Assembly: GCF_027943255.1 (NCBI RefSeq)
Contig: NC_072893.1
Span: forward strand, 92,201,784 to 92,265,783
Length of the DNA: 64,000 nt
DNA from: Anastrepha obliqua
Taxonomy: Eukaryota; Arthropoda; Insecta; Diptera; Tephritidae
Direction: 5' to 3'
Shown here: piece after piece, positions 21,545-32,752 of the stretch
Layout of the letters: the number at the start of each line of letters is the position of its first letter
Position numbering within the stretch: position 1 is the first letter of the stretch
Notes under the pieces: generated by a model
Seen by the model: only the letters and a program-made list of their open reading frames with translations
The model's database searches: none
Told to the model about the DNA's origin: nothing
Made by a program: the position numbers and the translations under genes

Positions 21545-23643
21545 GCAACCTCCTACTGTTCTAGTTAAAAATGCCTTCGCACCATATAGTAACCGTCGCT
21601 ACTACGTGTGTGGTGATTCCACTAAAAATATCCCTCCTCTTCTCTTGGATTTTTCCCTCCACCCCGGGACTGCTTCCGCATTGCTTCGAGGTAGAGGGCC
21701 AAGATGGCGTCCTAAGAAGAACACTTACTTACTCACCCTGCGTCCAGGGTCCCCTGTTTTGAGAAACCTATGTTCAATGCTCTTCAGCATAGCTTTCCAT
21801 TTCGCGCTTCTTTTTTCGGATAATATTCTCCACAAAATTTGCGACGGCATTCCATTTTTCTTCGTCTATCATCATTTTCTCGATAAGTTCTTCTCGTGTA
21901 AATACACCAATAGCTCGCTGCAGACCTGTTCTCTCTACGTTCCACCTCTCGCATTTAAAGAAGGTGTGCTCCGCATCATCATATTCAGTATCTCCATATA
22001 TGCAGTTTGGTAGGCTCACTTTTCTCATTCGCCACAAATACTTGCGAAAGGACCCATGCCCGGACAAAAACTGTGTGAGGTAACAGTTAACCTCACCGTG
22101 CTTTCTTTCTACCCACTTTTTTAGATCGGGTATTAGTCTCGCTGTCCATCTACCATACCGTTCAGAGTTCCATCTTGCCTGCCAAAGTGTGAGTGTTTGA
22201 ACTCTAATATCGGAGAAGTGTGGTATTCCTGTGTTTTTTGCCTCCCATCTCCGTTTACGCTCTTGTGCTAGAATGTCTATAGGGATGGTTCCGCTGATAA
22301 CTAACACCGCTGCTTCAGATACTCTTCTGTATGACGAAGCCACTCTGAGAGCGCAGGTGCGTTGCACAGATTGCAAACTTTTCCGCCGGCATTGCACCCT
22401 TAGCGAATCTGCTCATATTTCGCATCCGCATAAAAGAATCGAGTTCGTCGTGTCCATTTAAAGTTTTCGCTTGTTCTGCGTTGGACCTCCAAGGTTTGCC
22501 ATGAGCTTACTTAACATGCCGCTTACTTTGGCAGCTCTTGTGGCAGCATGGTAATTGCACTCCTAGGTACTTGACCACTCTTTTTGTCGATAAAGTGGCA
22601 TCGAGTACTTGTATGTTAACTTCTAATGAAATACCTCTGTTCGTTAGAAGGATTAGCTCTGTTTTCTCTGTGGCCAGCTTTAATCCATGGTCTTCTAGCC
22701 ATGTCTGAACTCGGATCATCACCTGATTTAACTTCCTTTTGGCTTCAACAGTGTTTCGGGCGATTATTACAGCTGCAATGTCATCTGCGTATCCCACTAA
22801 TTGCACATCCTCAAGCATCTCCATTCGAAGCGTTTCATCGTAGCTTATATTCCAGAGTTCAGGTTCAAGTATTGATCCTTGGGCCGCACTTGCTGTTATT
22901 TGTTTAGTCTTACACCCTTCTCGCGTTTCGTATAAGAGCACGCGATTGCTGAGATAGCTACGAATAATCGTCAATAGATTATTCGGGATCTTGAATGTTA
23001 CCTTTAAGGCTTCAATTACGTCGTCCCAGCTTAAACTGTTGAAAGCATTTCTAATATCCAGTGTGGCTAGTAATACTAAGCGTTTGGAGTATCGACCTGG
23101 GCATGTTCTACGCTAGCTATTACATCTTGGATGGCTCCTAAGGTAGATCTGCCACTTCTAAAACCATGCTGCCTGTCGAAGAGGCCGCCACTGTTCTCTA
23201 CGGCTTCGCTAAGTCTATGCTTTATCAGTTTCTCAAAGAGTTTTCCTGCGCCATCCAGCATACATAATGGTCTATAAGCGGACGCTAATGTTGGGTCTCC
23301 CTTCCCCTTACTGATTAGTACCAGTTTTTGTTTTTTTCCATATTTCTGGAAAAATTCCTTCTTTTAGGCATGCATTGTACATGTTTAGCAGCAAAAGAGG
23401 GCGTTCGATTGCCAATAGTTTCAATATTTCTGCAACTATGCCATCAGGTCCTGGCGCTTTATTGCATTTCATTGCTTTTGCAGCATCCATAAGTTCTTCT
23501 TTTCTGAATGGGACAGGTTCGGTTGCTTCATGCTCGAGTTCTTCCCTCTCAGCACAGTGTGTTGGGAAGAGTGTGTCGAATATTTTGCTTACCACTTCGG
23601 TTTCCATATCAGCAGCAGGGGATTTGGTTCCTAGCTTCCACAT
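21545..23643 (-). pseudogene. R1-clade non-LTR retrotransposon, 5'-truncated and frameshifted
   Basis: Minus-strand relic of an R1-type ORF2 covering most of the reverse transcriptase and the whole C-terminus. In order: KEELMDAAKAMKCNKAPGPD with GIVAEILK (23.4-23.5 kb); ISKGKGDPTLASAYRPLCML; KLFEKLIKHRL; HGFRSGRSTLGAIQDVI (near 23.1-23.2 kb); LATLDIRNAFNSLSWDDVI; the catalytic VGYADDIAAV (near 22.8 kb); KVSGMLSKLMANLGGP; then LRVASSYRRVSEAAVLVISG with TIPIDILAQERKRR; and YLTQFLSGHGSFRKYLWRM with a DAEHTFFKCERW zinc block. Frameshifts lie near 23333, 23080 and 22550, and stops near 22460 and 22420. The endonuclease is missing. About 225 bp of probable 3' UTR follow the stop at 21774. The clade follows from the DAEHTFFxCxRW and LSGHGxF motifs of the R1/Waldo/TRAS group. 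Confidence 0.85.
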
Positions 23644-23733
23644 CAATTAAATGAAGATCAAAAAATCGCTCGTGTAGAGCATTGTAAAGACATCATTTCA
23701 ACAGCTGAAAACGATCCAGATTTTCTTGGAGGA
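23644..23733 (+). pseudogene. mariner transposase scrap (D,D34D type)
   Basis: The frame reads LNEDQKIARVEHCKDIISTA and then ENDPDFLGG. It matches the LTxEQKxxRVxxCxDIxxTxxxDPxFL segment that precedes the first catalytic Asp in one D,D34D mariner lineage. It starts exactly where the R1-clade copy is 5'-truncated, so the LINE may have landed in this mariner. I could not find the expected mariner flank at the other end of the LINE. Confidence 0.6.
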
Positions 23734-24809
23734 AATATTCAATTTGAAAAAGGCTTATCAAACCTGGACTGGCTGTTGTAACTGGCTGAAAGCGCTGTTA
23801 TAACAGATCTCATTTCTTGATTGACAAAAATTACCCAAGGGACATTATAAAAGTGGTAAATTCGTTATGGCTCCTTAAGTATAATCTGCAACAAATTAAG
23901 AAATTTATAACTCATATTTATCTCGCACTTTTGTTATTCTCGGACTGCTGAAATGGTTTGACTTTTCTCGCAATGCATCTTCGATATGTTGGAATCAGAG
24001 CAGCCCAAGTTTTAATGAATTTTCTAAGAGGTCTCGAAAACTGAAATTTGCGCTTTACTAATTACGAACAGTGTGCGAATGTTTTAAACCAAAATGAGGA
24101 AAATAGAAAAACTTAACTCAATTATATCGTACAAAATTTGATCACAAAAAATTACAGAAAAAAAAAACTTCTAAATTTGAATTAAATTAAATGCCAAGTC
24201 AAATCCCCCCATCACTAACTACGAACCTGCTATTGTATGTGTGTATATGCACAGCACTTGTGCTAAAAATTAGTTTTAGATTGTTTTGCAGAAAATACAA
24301 AAATCCAATTTATAATAGAAACGTTGATGTCAATCGCCATCGGTCAACTTCATCAATCTACATAGATACGAGTACGTCTTTGGCTCGGTTTCTCATGATA
24401 TGCACTATTCGTCTATACACATCCATACAAATATATTATATGTAATGGTGTTCTACTACAGAAATGTTTATTATAAACAACAACATATTTATATGTATGC
24501 ATATGTTTCTTTATTTCGAAAATTAAATAAAACTTAAAATTAATCTTTTGCCGATAATTTGCAATAAATCTTTCCCCTTTAATTAGCTCGTCATCAGCAT
24601 CTGCTGTGAAATGTACATACACATACATGTATACATAATATAGTTATTCTTTAATTAAAATTGAAAAGAATTTTATGGTCGAAGGTAATTTTATTTATTT
24701 TTCTTCACATTATTAAAAAAAAAAAATTATATGGTTCTATAAGAGCGTGGAAAATCATTTACAGGTACTCAAAAAAATAAAGGGGGAGAAAAGTGAACTT
24801 CATATAATA
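23734..24809. other. non-coding DNA, no gene recognised
   Basis: AT-rich sequence including A/T homopolymer runs. No transposon or gene signature was recognised. Confidence 0.5.
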
Positions 24810-24811
24810 TA

Positions 24812-26114
24812 AAGGGTTTTTCAATTGGTGCGGGTCGATTTTGGCGCCCTGTGGCAGCCATTTTGTTTTGGTGACATCTGTCAAATCTTTTGTTTATTAT
24901 TCAGTTGTTTATGCCAAATCATCATGGCAAGTTACACGATTGAACAGCACGTTCAAATGATAAAACTTTATTATCAAAATGAGTGTTCATTAACGCAAAC
25001 GTTGCGCGCATTGCGCCCATTTTTCGGTAGACGTGGTGGCCCTTCAAAGTCGACTTTTCAACGTTTGGTGGCCAAATTTGAGACGACCGGGTCAGTAAAC
25101 AATCAGCCAACACCCGTACGTTCAAGGAACGCAAGATCAGCAGAGGAGATTGCCGCGGTCCGTGAAAGTGTACAGCAGAACCCGAGGCAGTCTATTCCTC
25201 GCCGTGCACATGAACTTGGCCTTTCGTAGACTTCAACTTGGCGAATTTTGTGTCGGGACTTGGGCCTACACCCGTACAAGATCTAACTGATCCAGGAGCT
25301 CAAAGTTGATGACCATAGACAACGCCGTTTGTTCGCTGACTGGGCTTCGAATCGTTTGGAAGAGAACCCCAGTTTTGGGCGAAAAATCATCTTTAGTGAC
25401 GAGGCGCATTTTTAGATGAATGGCTGTGTTAACAAACAAAATTGCCGTATATGGGACGACACCAATCCACACGAGGTTCACCAGGTGATAATGCATCCTC
25501 AAAAAGTTACCGTTTGGTGTGGATTTTGGGCCGGCGTCGTCATTGGTCCGTACTTTTTTGAAAACGACGTTGGTGAGGCGATCACCGTCAACAGCGAGCA
25601 CTACACAACGATGATAACCAATTTCTTATGGCCCATATTGAACCATATGGACCTAGACGACATGTGGTTCCAGCAGGACGGCGCTACGTGCCACACAGCA
25701 AACGCCGCGATTGACACTCTGCATGGACGATTTGAGGGTAAGGATATCTCTCGCAGGGGTGATGTGAATTGGCCACCAAGGTCATGCGATTTGACCCCGC
25801 TAGACTTTTTCCTGTGGGGTTTCTTGAAGTCTCAGGTCTATGCAAATAAACCACAATCGACGGATGCTTTAAAGGTGAACATACCACAGGCCATCGCTCA
25901 AATTCAGCCGGATCTATGCGGAAGAGTCATTGAAAATTGGACCACTCGGATCCGTTCAACCGTAAGAAGCCGAGGCGGGCATTTGAATGATGTCATATTC
26001 CACACTTAATGTCATATATGCGCCTTTCAAATAAAAAAATAATTTTGTCAATAACTCACACACAGCTTGTTTTATTCCATTTCAACATCTACCCGCCCTT
26101 ATTGAAAAACCCTT
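24812..26114 (+). mobile_element. complete D,D41D (rosa-type) mariner element
   Basis: A 1303-bp element flanked by TA at 24810-24811 and 26115-26116. The left terminus reads aagggtttttcaattggtgc (24812 onward). The reverse complement of the right terminus reads aagggtttttcaataagggc and continues gggt, an inverted repeat of about 26 bp with few mismatches. It holds a single transposase frame. Size, TA target and inverted repeats fit mariner. The 41-residue spacing between the last two catalytic aspartates puts it in the D,D41D group; from memory, rosa-type elements of tephritids have this spacing. Confidence 0.93.
24924..26009 (+). pseudogene. D,D41D mariner transposase, full length with three in-frame stops
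   Basis: The reading frame is intact over 361 codons with no frameshift. It starts at ATG 24924 (MASYTIEQHVQMIKLY) and is broken only by stops at 25227-25229, 25284-25286 and 25413-25415. The N-terminus is a DUF4817-type helix-turn-helix (TLRALRPFFGRRGGPSKSTF). The catalytic residues are all present: Asp codon 25398 in IIFSDEAHF, Asp codon 25677 in WFQQDGATCHT, and Asp codon 25803 in CDLTPLDFFLWG. The last two are separated by 41 residues. The protein ends in RSRGGHLNDVIFHT. By family comparison, each stop is a single C-to-T or G-to-A transition from the expected Gln, Gln and Trp codons. The gene is therefore recently inactivated rather than heavily decayed. ATG 24825 in the same frame is inside the 5' leader and is not favoured. 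Confidence 0.92.
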
Positions 26115-26249
26115 TATCTTTTTACAATTTTAGTACCATTGAAAATTCGTTCTCATCTAATTTCTGGTAATATCTACGATTCATTGAGCGAATAATATTT
26201 GTTATACCTAATGAATAAAATCATTTATTTAAGTAATTTTAAAAGTCCT

Positions 26250-27003
26250 TACTCCTTCGTGGTTTCGAGTGATAATAACCTTTTTGTATGCACTGAACTT
26301 TGTAGCAGCTCACTTTGCTTTGGTGAAGTATGATTTGGTTCCTGCGGAAACTTCAATTCTCTGAAGACGTCTGGTATCGTTTTAAGTTTCTTAAAAAACA
26401 GGGGACCAGGGGGCTTTGGGCTGCTTCTTCCGCGAACAACTTTTGTTGGATTAAGCTCAACTTGGAAGACCCATACCTGTCCATTTGTTTTGGTTGCTTT
26501 TTCCCTCTCATATTCATAGATCCAATTTTCGCCACATCTTACGATGTCATAGACCATCGCGACTGAAGTTTTTCAACATTTCTTTACATCACGAGATACG
26601 AGTTCTTTTTGGGAAATTGTCAAAATATGCTCGCTAATGCCTAAGAATGCCTCTCTCTCGCGATATGTCACATGACGGTCTTGCGTTATCAATTGACACA
26701 TAGCTTCGATCATTTCTGGCACAATTACCACCAAAAGTCGAAGTATTGTAAGTTGATCAATACACTCCTGAATCGATAGTCCAGGTCGAAACTCATAACA
26801 AATCATGGCACGAACATTTTTAAGATATAATTCCATCTTTTGGGTGAGATAAATTTTTCAACTGATAGAAAAAAGAACAAATGAAGCCCGTAAGTGAAAT
26901 GGTTATGCTAAAAAATACCAAAGGTTTGATAAAAATATCGAATTGCAGCTCATCACACGTAGTGTTGCAAAGGCGCAAAATATAAATGGCAATCCTCGTA
27001 TTA
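26250..27003 (-). pseudogene. mariner transposase relic, D,D34D lineage B
   Basis: On the minus strand: MELYLKNVRAMICYEFRPGL, then SIQECIDQLTILRLLVVIVP (a deletion joins the HTH to the next segment), then LITQDRHVTYRERE. In the next frame: MVYDIVRCGENWIYEYERE (the first catalytic Asp is Asn, GENW for GDESW), TNGQVWVFQVELNPTKVVRG with RSSPKP, then PDVFRELKF. The second and third catalytic motifs are decayed (HTSPKQSELL near 26300). The stretch 26860-27003 is shared with 16900-17045 (atcacacgta-tgttgcaaaggc), so it belongs to the element's 5' end. No opposite inverted repeat was seen. Confidence 0.85.
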
Positions 27004-27933
27004 TATTTTTTATGATATAAGATTCGACAGTGCATTTGAAGGGGTAACCTTAGTTAGAAAAAATTCTTCTTAATATCGGCTTACAACCCAGGACATACTA
27101 TCAATATGTCACTCACAAGCGCAAATATCTACGGCGGCCGCCACATTTGTAATAATTTACTTAAATAAAGACATGTATAAAATGCCTATCTTAATTATAA
27201 ACATAAATATTGACATTTCATTAGCTAATTAAATTTATTTAGCCTCTCATAAATATCTTTGCTCACACACCCATGCATAAATGCAAATCCCAGGAGCGAA
27301 AATGTTAATTCCATATACTTGTACTAACTAATCAGTTGTCACCTTCAATTAAAACGTGAGCACTGTAAATAAAAATAAAAATAAAAATAGAAAAAAAAAC
27401 GACAACAACCAAAACACTAATCAAATACTTACAAACACATTAGATAATGAGTACGTTGACTTAATTTGCATCATTTTTAACACTTGCAATTAATTCATTC
27501 ATTAAATAAAAAGTAATTGCTGTGCAAAGTATGTTTATTTGTAAGTATGCACATGCAATTGGCAGAAAATAAAAATAAAATACAAAAGTGATTAACACAA
27601 AAAAAAAGGAAAAGCGAAAAATATTCATAAGATAACTCAGCACTTTGGTTGGGAAAAGCAAATTAAATGCCACAAATATATTGACGCAGATTAGAGGCAG
27701 ATAATCGCGACTACGTATATGATGTGATTTTTGATTGTGAAAACAAACTGCATTGCTAATGTCGCTTTGTTGTTCGTTTGCTGGAGGAAATATCTGTTGA
27801 TTTTTGTCGCACAGTGTTGATTCAGGTTTTTATTTCTGATTTCTTGTTATTTCCCTTTGGAAACTTTTCATATTTTTAAATTATAATCTGCTTTGACGCA
27901 ATTGCGATAGAAGTTTTTATAGGAGTATCCATG
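27004..27933. other. non-coding DNA, no gene recognised
   Basis: AT-rich, host-like sequence with A-rich runs (27360-27440). Nothing recognised. Confidence 0.5.
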
Positions 27934-27935
27934 TA

Positions 27936-28147
27936 CAAGGTGGCGCAAAATTAATCACCCTATTACAAAATTGATAATTTTTGGAAACTGTGTCGTACGT
28001 CAATGAACTAGACAGCTGCAGTATACAAATAGGCTGACTATTGAGCGCCTAAAGGTCAAAATAAAGATTTCCATCACTCAATAATCATTTTTTTATTTCG
28101 GGGAAAAAGTTATTCAAAAACAAAATGATTAGTTCTATACCGCCTTG
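27936..28147. mobile_element. TA-flanked MITE, family CAAGGTGGCGC, copy 1
   Basis: 212 bp flanked by TA at 27934-27935 and 28148-28149. The left end is caaggtggcgcaaaattaat; the reverse complement of the right end is caaggcggtatagaactaat. The inner part ctttccatcact...ttattcaaa is shared with 54531-54672. The sub-terminal gaataactttt also occurs in the inverted repeats of 8075-8455, suggesting mobilisation by the same transposase lineage (inference). Non-coding. Confidence 0.8.
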
Positions 28148-28149
28148 TA

Positions 28150-28925
28150 TAAATAAATAATACTCGTAGTGTCCAACAATGTTACAAAAATTTAAAGTAA
28201 TACGAGCAAAACCTAATAATTAATTAAGAGGATGTCTCCAAGATCAGGTATTAGTCCGGAGCGTTTGGTGTTTTTTACGAAGGATTAAAGTTTTTAAATT
28301 TTAGGCGGAAGTGCGAGTGGCTCTCGAAAATATTACATACGATAGGACTTCAATTATAAATTTTTGTCCTCAGACTTCTGCGGTAGAATTTAACGATACA
28401 TTTTTCTGTAGTACATTTCAACCCCCTACCTCCTACCTAAGTAGGTACTTTTAACCCATTCTCAAAATATGTATAATGAAATTTCATTAGAAAAGGCGGT
28501 TCAAGGTTTAAATTGTTCCAGCGGAATTTTAAGCAGACTATTTTACAGGCGGTTACCGAAGACGAAAAACTCGAACGGGTTGTAAGAGGAGCTTTGTCCC
28601 AGCTAGCATTTCGTAATTTGACTTTCCACGACTATCATGGCATCTCATCAACGAAGAAATAAACAGTAATGTCTCCTCTATGAGAAAGAAACATGATGTT
28701 AATAGACAAATTGCTTCTTTGCCAAAATTTCATGTAATCGGGAAATAAATCGCTGATATAACGCTGAGGTAACACTGTATGGTCATTTCGCGAAAAGTCG
28801 AAATAAGATGCTTGGGGTAGCAAATGATTTGCTTTGGACCTTCAGTGACCACCATTGAAAGTATTATCGACCAAACACATTTTTATTATTTGAGACCATG
28901 ATAAACGAGGCGCCACGAGAAACGA
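28150..28925. other. non-coding DNA, no gene recognised
   Basis: No family motif. The next block begins a mariner relic, so part of this stretch may be its decayed 5' half. Confidence 0.4.
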
Positions 28926-29290
28926 CTTTTTGATGCCACAAATTGAAGCTCGTGATCTCCACAACATTTAGTTTCAACAAGACGGCGCTACTTGCTATAT
29001 AGCCCGTGAAACAATTGATTTACTGCGTCGTCGTTTCGGTGAGCAATTTTTCGCTCGTCTCAGACCAGTGGATTGGCCACCAAAATCGTGTGATATTACA
29101 GCTTCGGACTTTTATTTGTGGGGGTATGTAAAGTTTAAAAGCTTTGTTGATAAACCAGCTTCGATGACGCATTGTAAGCCAACATTACCAAAATTATTGA
29201 CGTGATACGAACCGAAGTCATTTAAAATTGGTGTTTACGAGTGACCGAATTCTGGCGCAGTTGTGGCTAACAAATGAAAGGGACTATCTT
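28926..29290 (+). pseudogene. D,D41D mariner transposase relic, catalytic half
   Basis: Plus-strand frame: MPQIEARDLHNI, stop, FQQDGATCYIARETIDLLRR, then VDWPPKSCDITASDFYLWGY with VKFKSFVDKP. The second catalytic Asp (codon 28981) and third Asp (codon 29107) are both intact and 41 residues apart. The C-terminus is frameshifted, with a stop after PKLLT. The N-terminal half and the inverted repeats are not recognisable. The protein differs substantially from the element at 24812-26114, so this is another D,D41D lineage. Confidence 0.85.
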
Positions 29291-29342
29291 AAAAAAATTA
29301 ATATCATGAATGGTTCTACACAAAAATAATAATGGCCATATA

Positions 29343-29387
29343 TCGGCTGCTGCTACCGAGTAGGTTTCTGCGAGACTACCATTCGGT
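29343..29387 (+). repeat. possible SINE head scrap
   Basis: gactaccattcgg (13 bases identical to the SINE at 3801) is preceded by a loosely similar ggctgctgctaccgagtagg. A third occurrence of the same 13-mer is near 48830. This may be a decayed SINE head; the match is too short to be sure. Confidence 0.3.
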
Positions 29388-31994
29388 TCTGCGTCCATTT
29401 GCTGCAGCGGTCAGAATCATTAAATGGTGAAAAGCAATACCTAAACTTTCGAGTTACATATATGACAATTTTGCATACCATGGAAATCTTCTTTTTGGTA
29501 GACAGTATACAATATTTGTGGCACAACAACAATACCACCAATACATCCTCTTAAAGGATGTATGCGCCATTACGTTTTAGGTGCGCTGAGTTGCTTGCGT
29601 GAATCTTCTAAGCGGTTTTAATTGATTAAATTTTTAGTTTGGCTCTATTTGGTTTTTACTATTATTTTTATTGCTAATGTATGTATTGTTAATTTTATTG
29701 TGTACATTTATTAATTAGTTGTTATGGTTTTTTTTTCTAATTAGTTGCTGCTGGGCATTTGCTTCGCGCTTGTTTTCCTACTCCAATCGCGCTGATTATT
29801 GTATCACAAAATTTATGATTAGAACGTGCAAATATTGCAATTATTCGCGCCAAATGCCGACTAACGATCGGTGAATGCTGGTGTATGAGTTTTTGTTGTA
29901 ACAACTGCAACATTTTAACTTATCGCCAAAATGCATCAATTAAGTGGAGCAGTGAAGGGGAGCACTACATAGACTCGGCTCGGACTAGCTGGCAAGCAAG
30001 TGGTCGAAAAGGCGCAAGGAGATCTAGGGTGGGTCGAATTGGGTATAGTGGGGTGATATAAATGCAGAACGTGTATGTTTATGAGTGTGTAGTGCCAAGT
30101 GAACGGCATGTTTGCATGCCTTGTGGTAGACATATATGTGTATGTGTATGTGTTGCATTGTAATGCGATTTTTCCAACTTAATTAAGCGACTAACGCAGA
30201 AAAGTAGCAAAAGCATTTCTTAATTGCCACTTACGAATGCTTGCTTGTCTATGCGATAGCTGACGTTACTGACGTCGTCTCGCGTCTTACCTCGCACCTC
30301 ACACCACGATCGTTCGCTTGAGCGCTTGCTATTTGCTTTGCGCGCTGTACTCGTTGGTTTGCTTGCCTTTTAATATTAATCACATTTAATTAAAAATCAA
30401 ACAACTCAACACACACACGCACGCTAATGTTTTTATGTGAGCGTATGAGTATGGAAGGTGATGCCGACTGCTTGTTGCGGTGCAAGGCGGCTGCGAGCGC
30501 GATCGATCATTAGTTGTGTTTGTTGTTAACAAGCTTGTTGCGCCCTTATTAAGCAGAAACAGCAGCAGCAGCGCTGCACCAAGCAACTGTTGCTGTCATT
30601 AGCACCGTTAGTGCACCCTCTGTTCTTGTCGTTATTGCAACTTATTTCTAATGGAAAGATATATGCATTTTAAAATCAAAAATTAAACAAACAAATCGGA
30701 AAAGGCGAGTGAATGGGCGAAAGTGGGCGCTAGCTGGTTGCGGGCATGATAGGAGGCAATGACACATTTGCAATTTGTTAATTTATTAAAAATCGCATTC
30801 GCTGCGCAATTAGCGTCAATGAGCAGTAAAAAATTTTTTTTTTTGTACCAACAACAATTTCCACAATTCAACGGCATTAACGCTTGTTCAGTTTTATTTT
30901 ATTTTTATTTTTTTGCAGCCTATATTTACATTTTTCAAATACATATTAACTACGTGCCTGTGCGCGCAACACCTTTGCGCCATCAACCGACGGCCAACGC
31001 TATTTTTAATGAGCTTGAGCGCTTTGCAACTTCGCTTGCTGCGCCCACATTTTTGCCATTTACAATATTTAATCGTGCTCGCCATGCGTTTCAAAAGATT
31101 TACTACAGCTGCGCTGCTATTGTTGTTGTCGTTGTCGTTGCTGCTCTTTAACTAAATATTTGCTAATTAGAATGCCGCGCAACAACAAGCCATCGACCTC
31201 TTCTTCGCTCACATCTCCCTCTACCTCTTTCATCATCGCGACCACAGTCTCTAGACGTGCGGGGCTCCGCTAAAGATGTTGCATGTTTGCGGCAAAAACC
31301 GAAAAAGCCCACGCATGCAACAATTGTCACTAAAGTGTGCTCTGCTGTTGTCATTATTACTGTATGTAATCGCTGTTGTTGTTGCCCCGTTTGCCGTTGC
31401 AATGTTGACATTTGTCAGTGTTGCCATAAATCTGTCACGCATTGCCACTGTGTTGGCTGCTGTTCATTTGCGCTACGCGATTAGTTTAGCTCTGGGTTGA
31501 GCGGTAAAATAAGTAAGAAGAGAGCAAAAAGCAAGGGAATAAAAAATACAACCAAACTCCTAATGATGTGCCTTAAGGTCACTTGATCTTATCTGCCTCT
31601 GTCTCCCTTCATAACCAAATTGGCTTTGCTTGTTATTTGCGCGATTCGGCTTCAACGATATTGAAATATAGGCCGTATACAGTCTTTTGTTTAGAGGAGG
31701 TTTTTGGCACGAAATATACCAACGTTTTTGAAAATATTTTCCTAACATCGGTCGTCCTCAGCCGGAATTGGCAGATCGTGTGGTTATATAGGGTCCACTA
31801 TACCTGGACTAAATAGATTTAAGGTTTGGCGCATAGTGATTTGTTGCTAACAATTATCGGTTTTCTCAAAGTTTTATTAAATACTTGCAAGAAATACTTA
31901 TCAACATTAAAATCACTAACCTTAGAGTAAATTAGACTCAGAGGAGGGCGCAAGTCACTCAGGCATCTACAATATAATCGATTACAGGTCTTCA
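29388..31994. other. non-coding, transposon-poor block
   Basis: CAA/CAG-rich host-like sequence (29700-31150) with GC-richer patches near 30240-30350 and 31150-31260. Frames up to 130 codons here are low-complexity repeats or shadows of each other. No gene or transposon recognised. Confidence 0.45.
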
Positions 31995-32752
31995 TTAAGG
32001 GGTTATATACCTTGTGGTCCGGTGAAATTAGCGAAAGTTGGGTTTTTTTTAAAGATATGTAGCAATAATTTTATTGTATAAAAGTTTTTATTATTGGATA
32101 TTACAATGTTTAAAGAAAAAAAAAGGCTTTGTTTGTGTAAAAATATTTAAAAATGGCGGAGTTATGGCGTTTTCCCCCAAGACCCTTTTTTTGGAAGAGG
32201 CTTGCGGTGGACGCGATTCAAGTCCACCAAGTCAACTGAAATCAAAAAATCGAAAAGATTTCATTAGTATAGGGTTATATCTTCTTAGTGAACGATCAAT
32301 ATATTAAATATTTTGATTTTTGTGAAAATAGGAACATGTTTTTAAAAAACTCCACTTCTACAGTCTTAAAATTGGCATTAAAAAATTCATATCTGCAAAA
32401 TAAAAATTTATACATAAAAAGTTGATCGTTCACTAAGAGGCGACATCAATTACGAACAATTTAAAAAAAAATTATAAAAATCGGTTGAATACTTTTTTTG
32501 CAATCGCGTCCACCGCAAAAGCATTTTTGGAAAAACACGTTTTTGAGATAATCGCGTTTAAAGTTTCAAGCGCCGCATGAGGCCGTACGCTCAGGACGTG
32601 ACGACGCACAATTTAAAACGCTGTAACTTTCGATCTATTGCTCAGATCTCTATGAAATTTTTGGAAAATGTTCTCAAGGGATTGTACTTTACGATAAAGA
32701 AATAAAATTTATTTTGATTTTTTTGAAAAACACAAGGTATATAACCCCTTAA
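31995..32752. mobile_element. foldback (long inverted repeat) element with TTAA ends
   Basis: The outer 22 bases ttaaggggttatataccttgtg (31995-32016) recur perfectly inverted at 32731-32752. Nested further in, the 17-mer at 32202-32218 (ttgcggtggacgcgatt) and the 16-mer at 32284-32299 (cttagtgaacgatcaa) recur inverted at 32502-32518 and 32422-32437. The arms are thus about 370 bp each, collinear but diverged, around a centre near 32365. TTAA at each end could be the target duplication, as for piggyBac-type transposases; the repeat itself would then start GGGGTTATATACC. No coding capacity was found. Confidence 0.85.
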
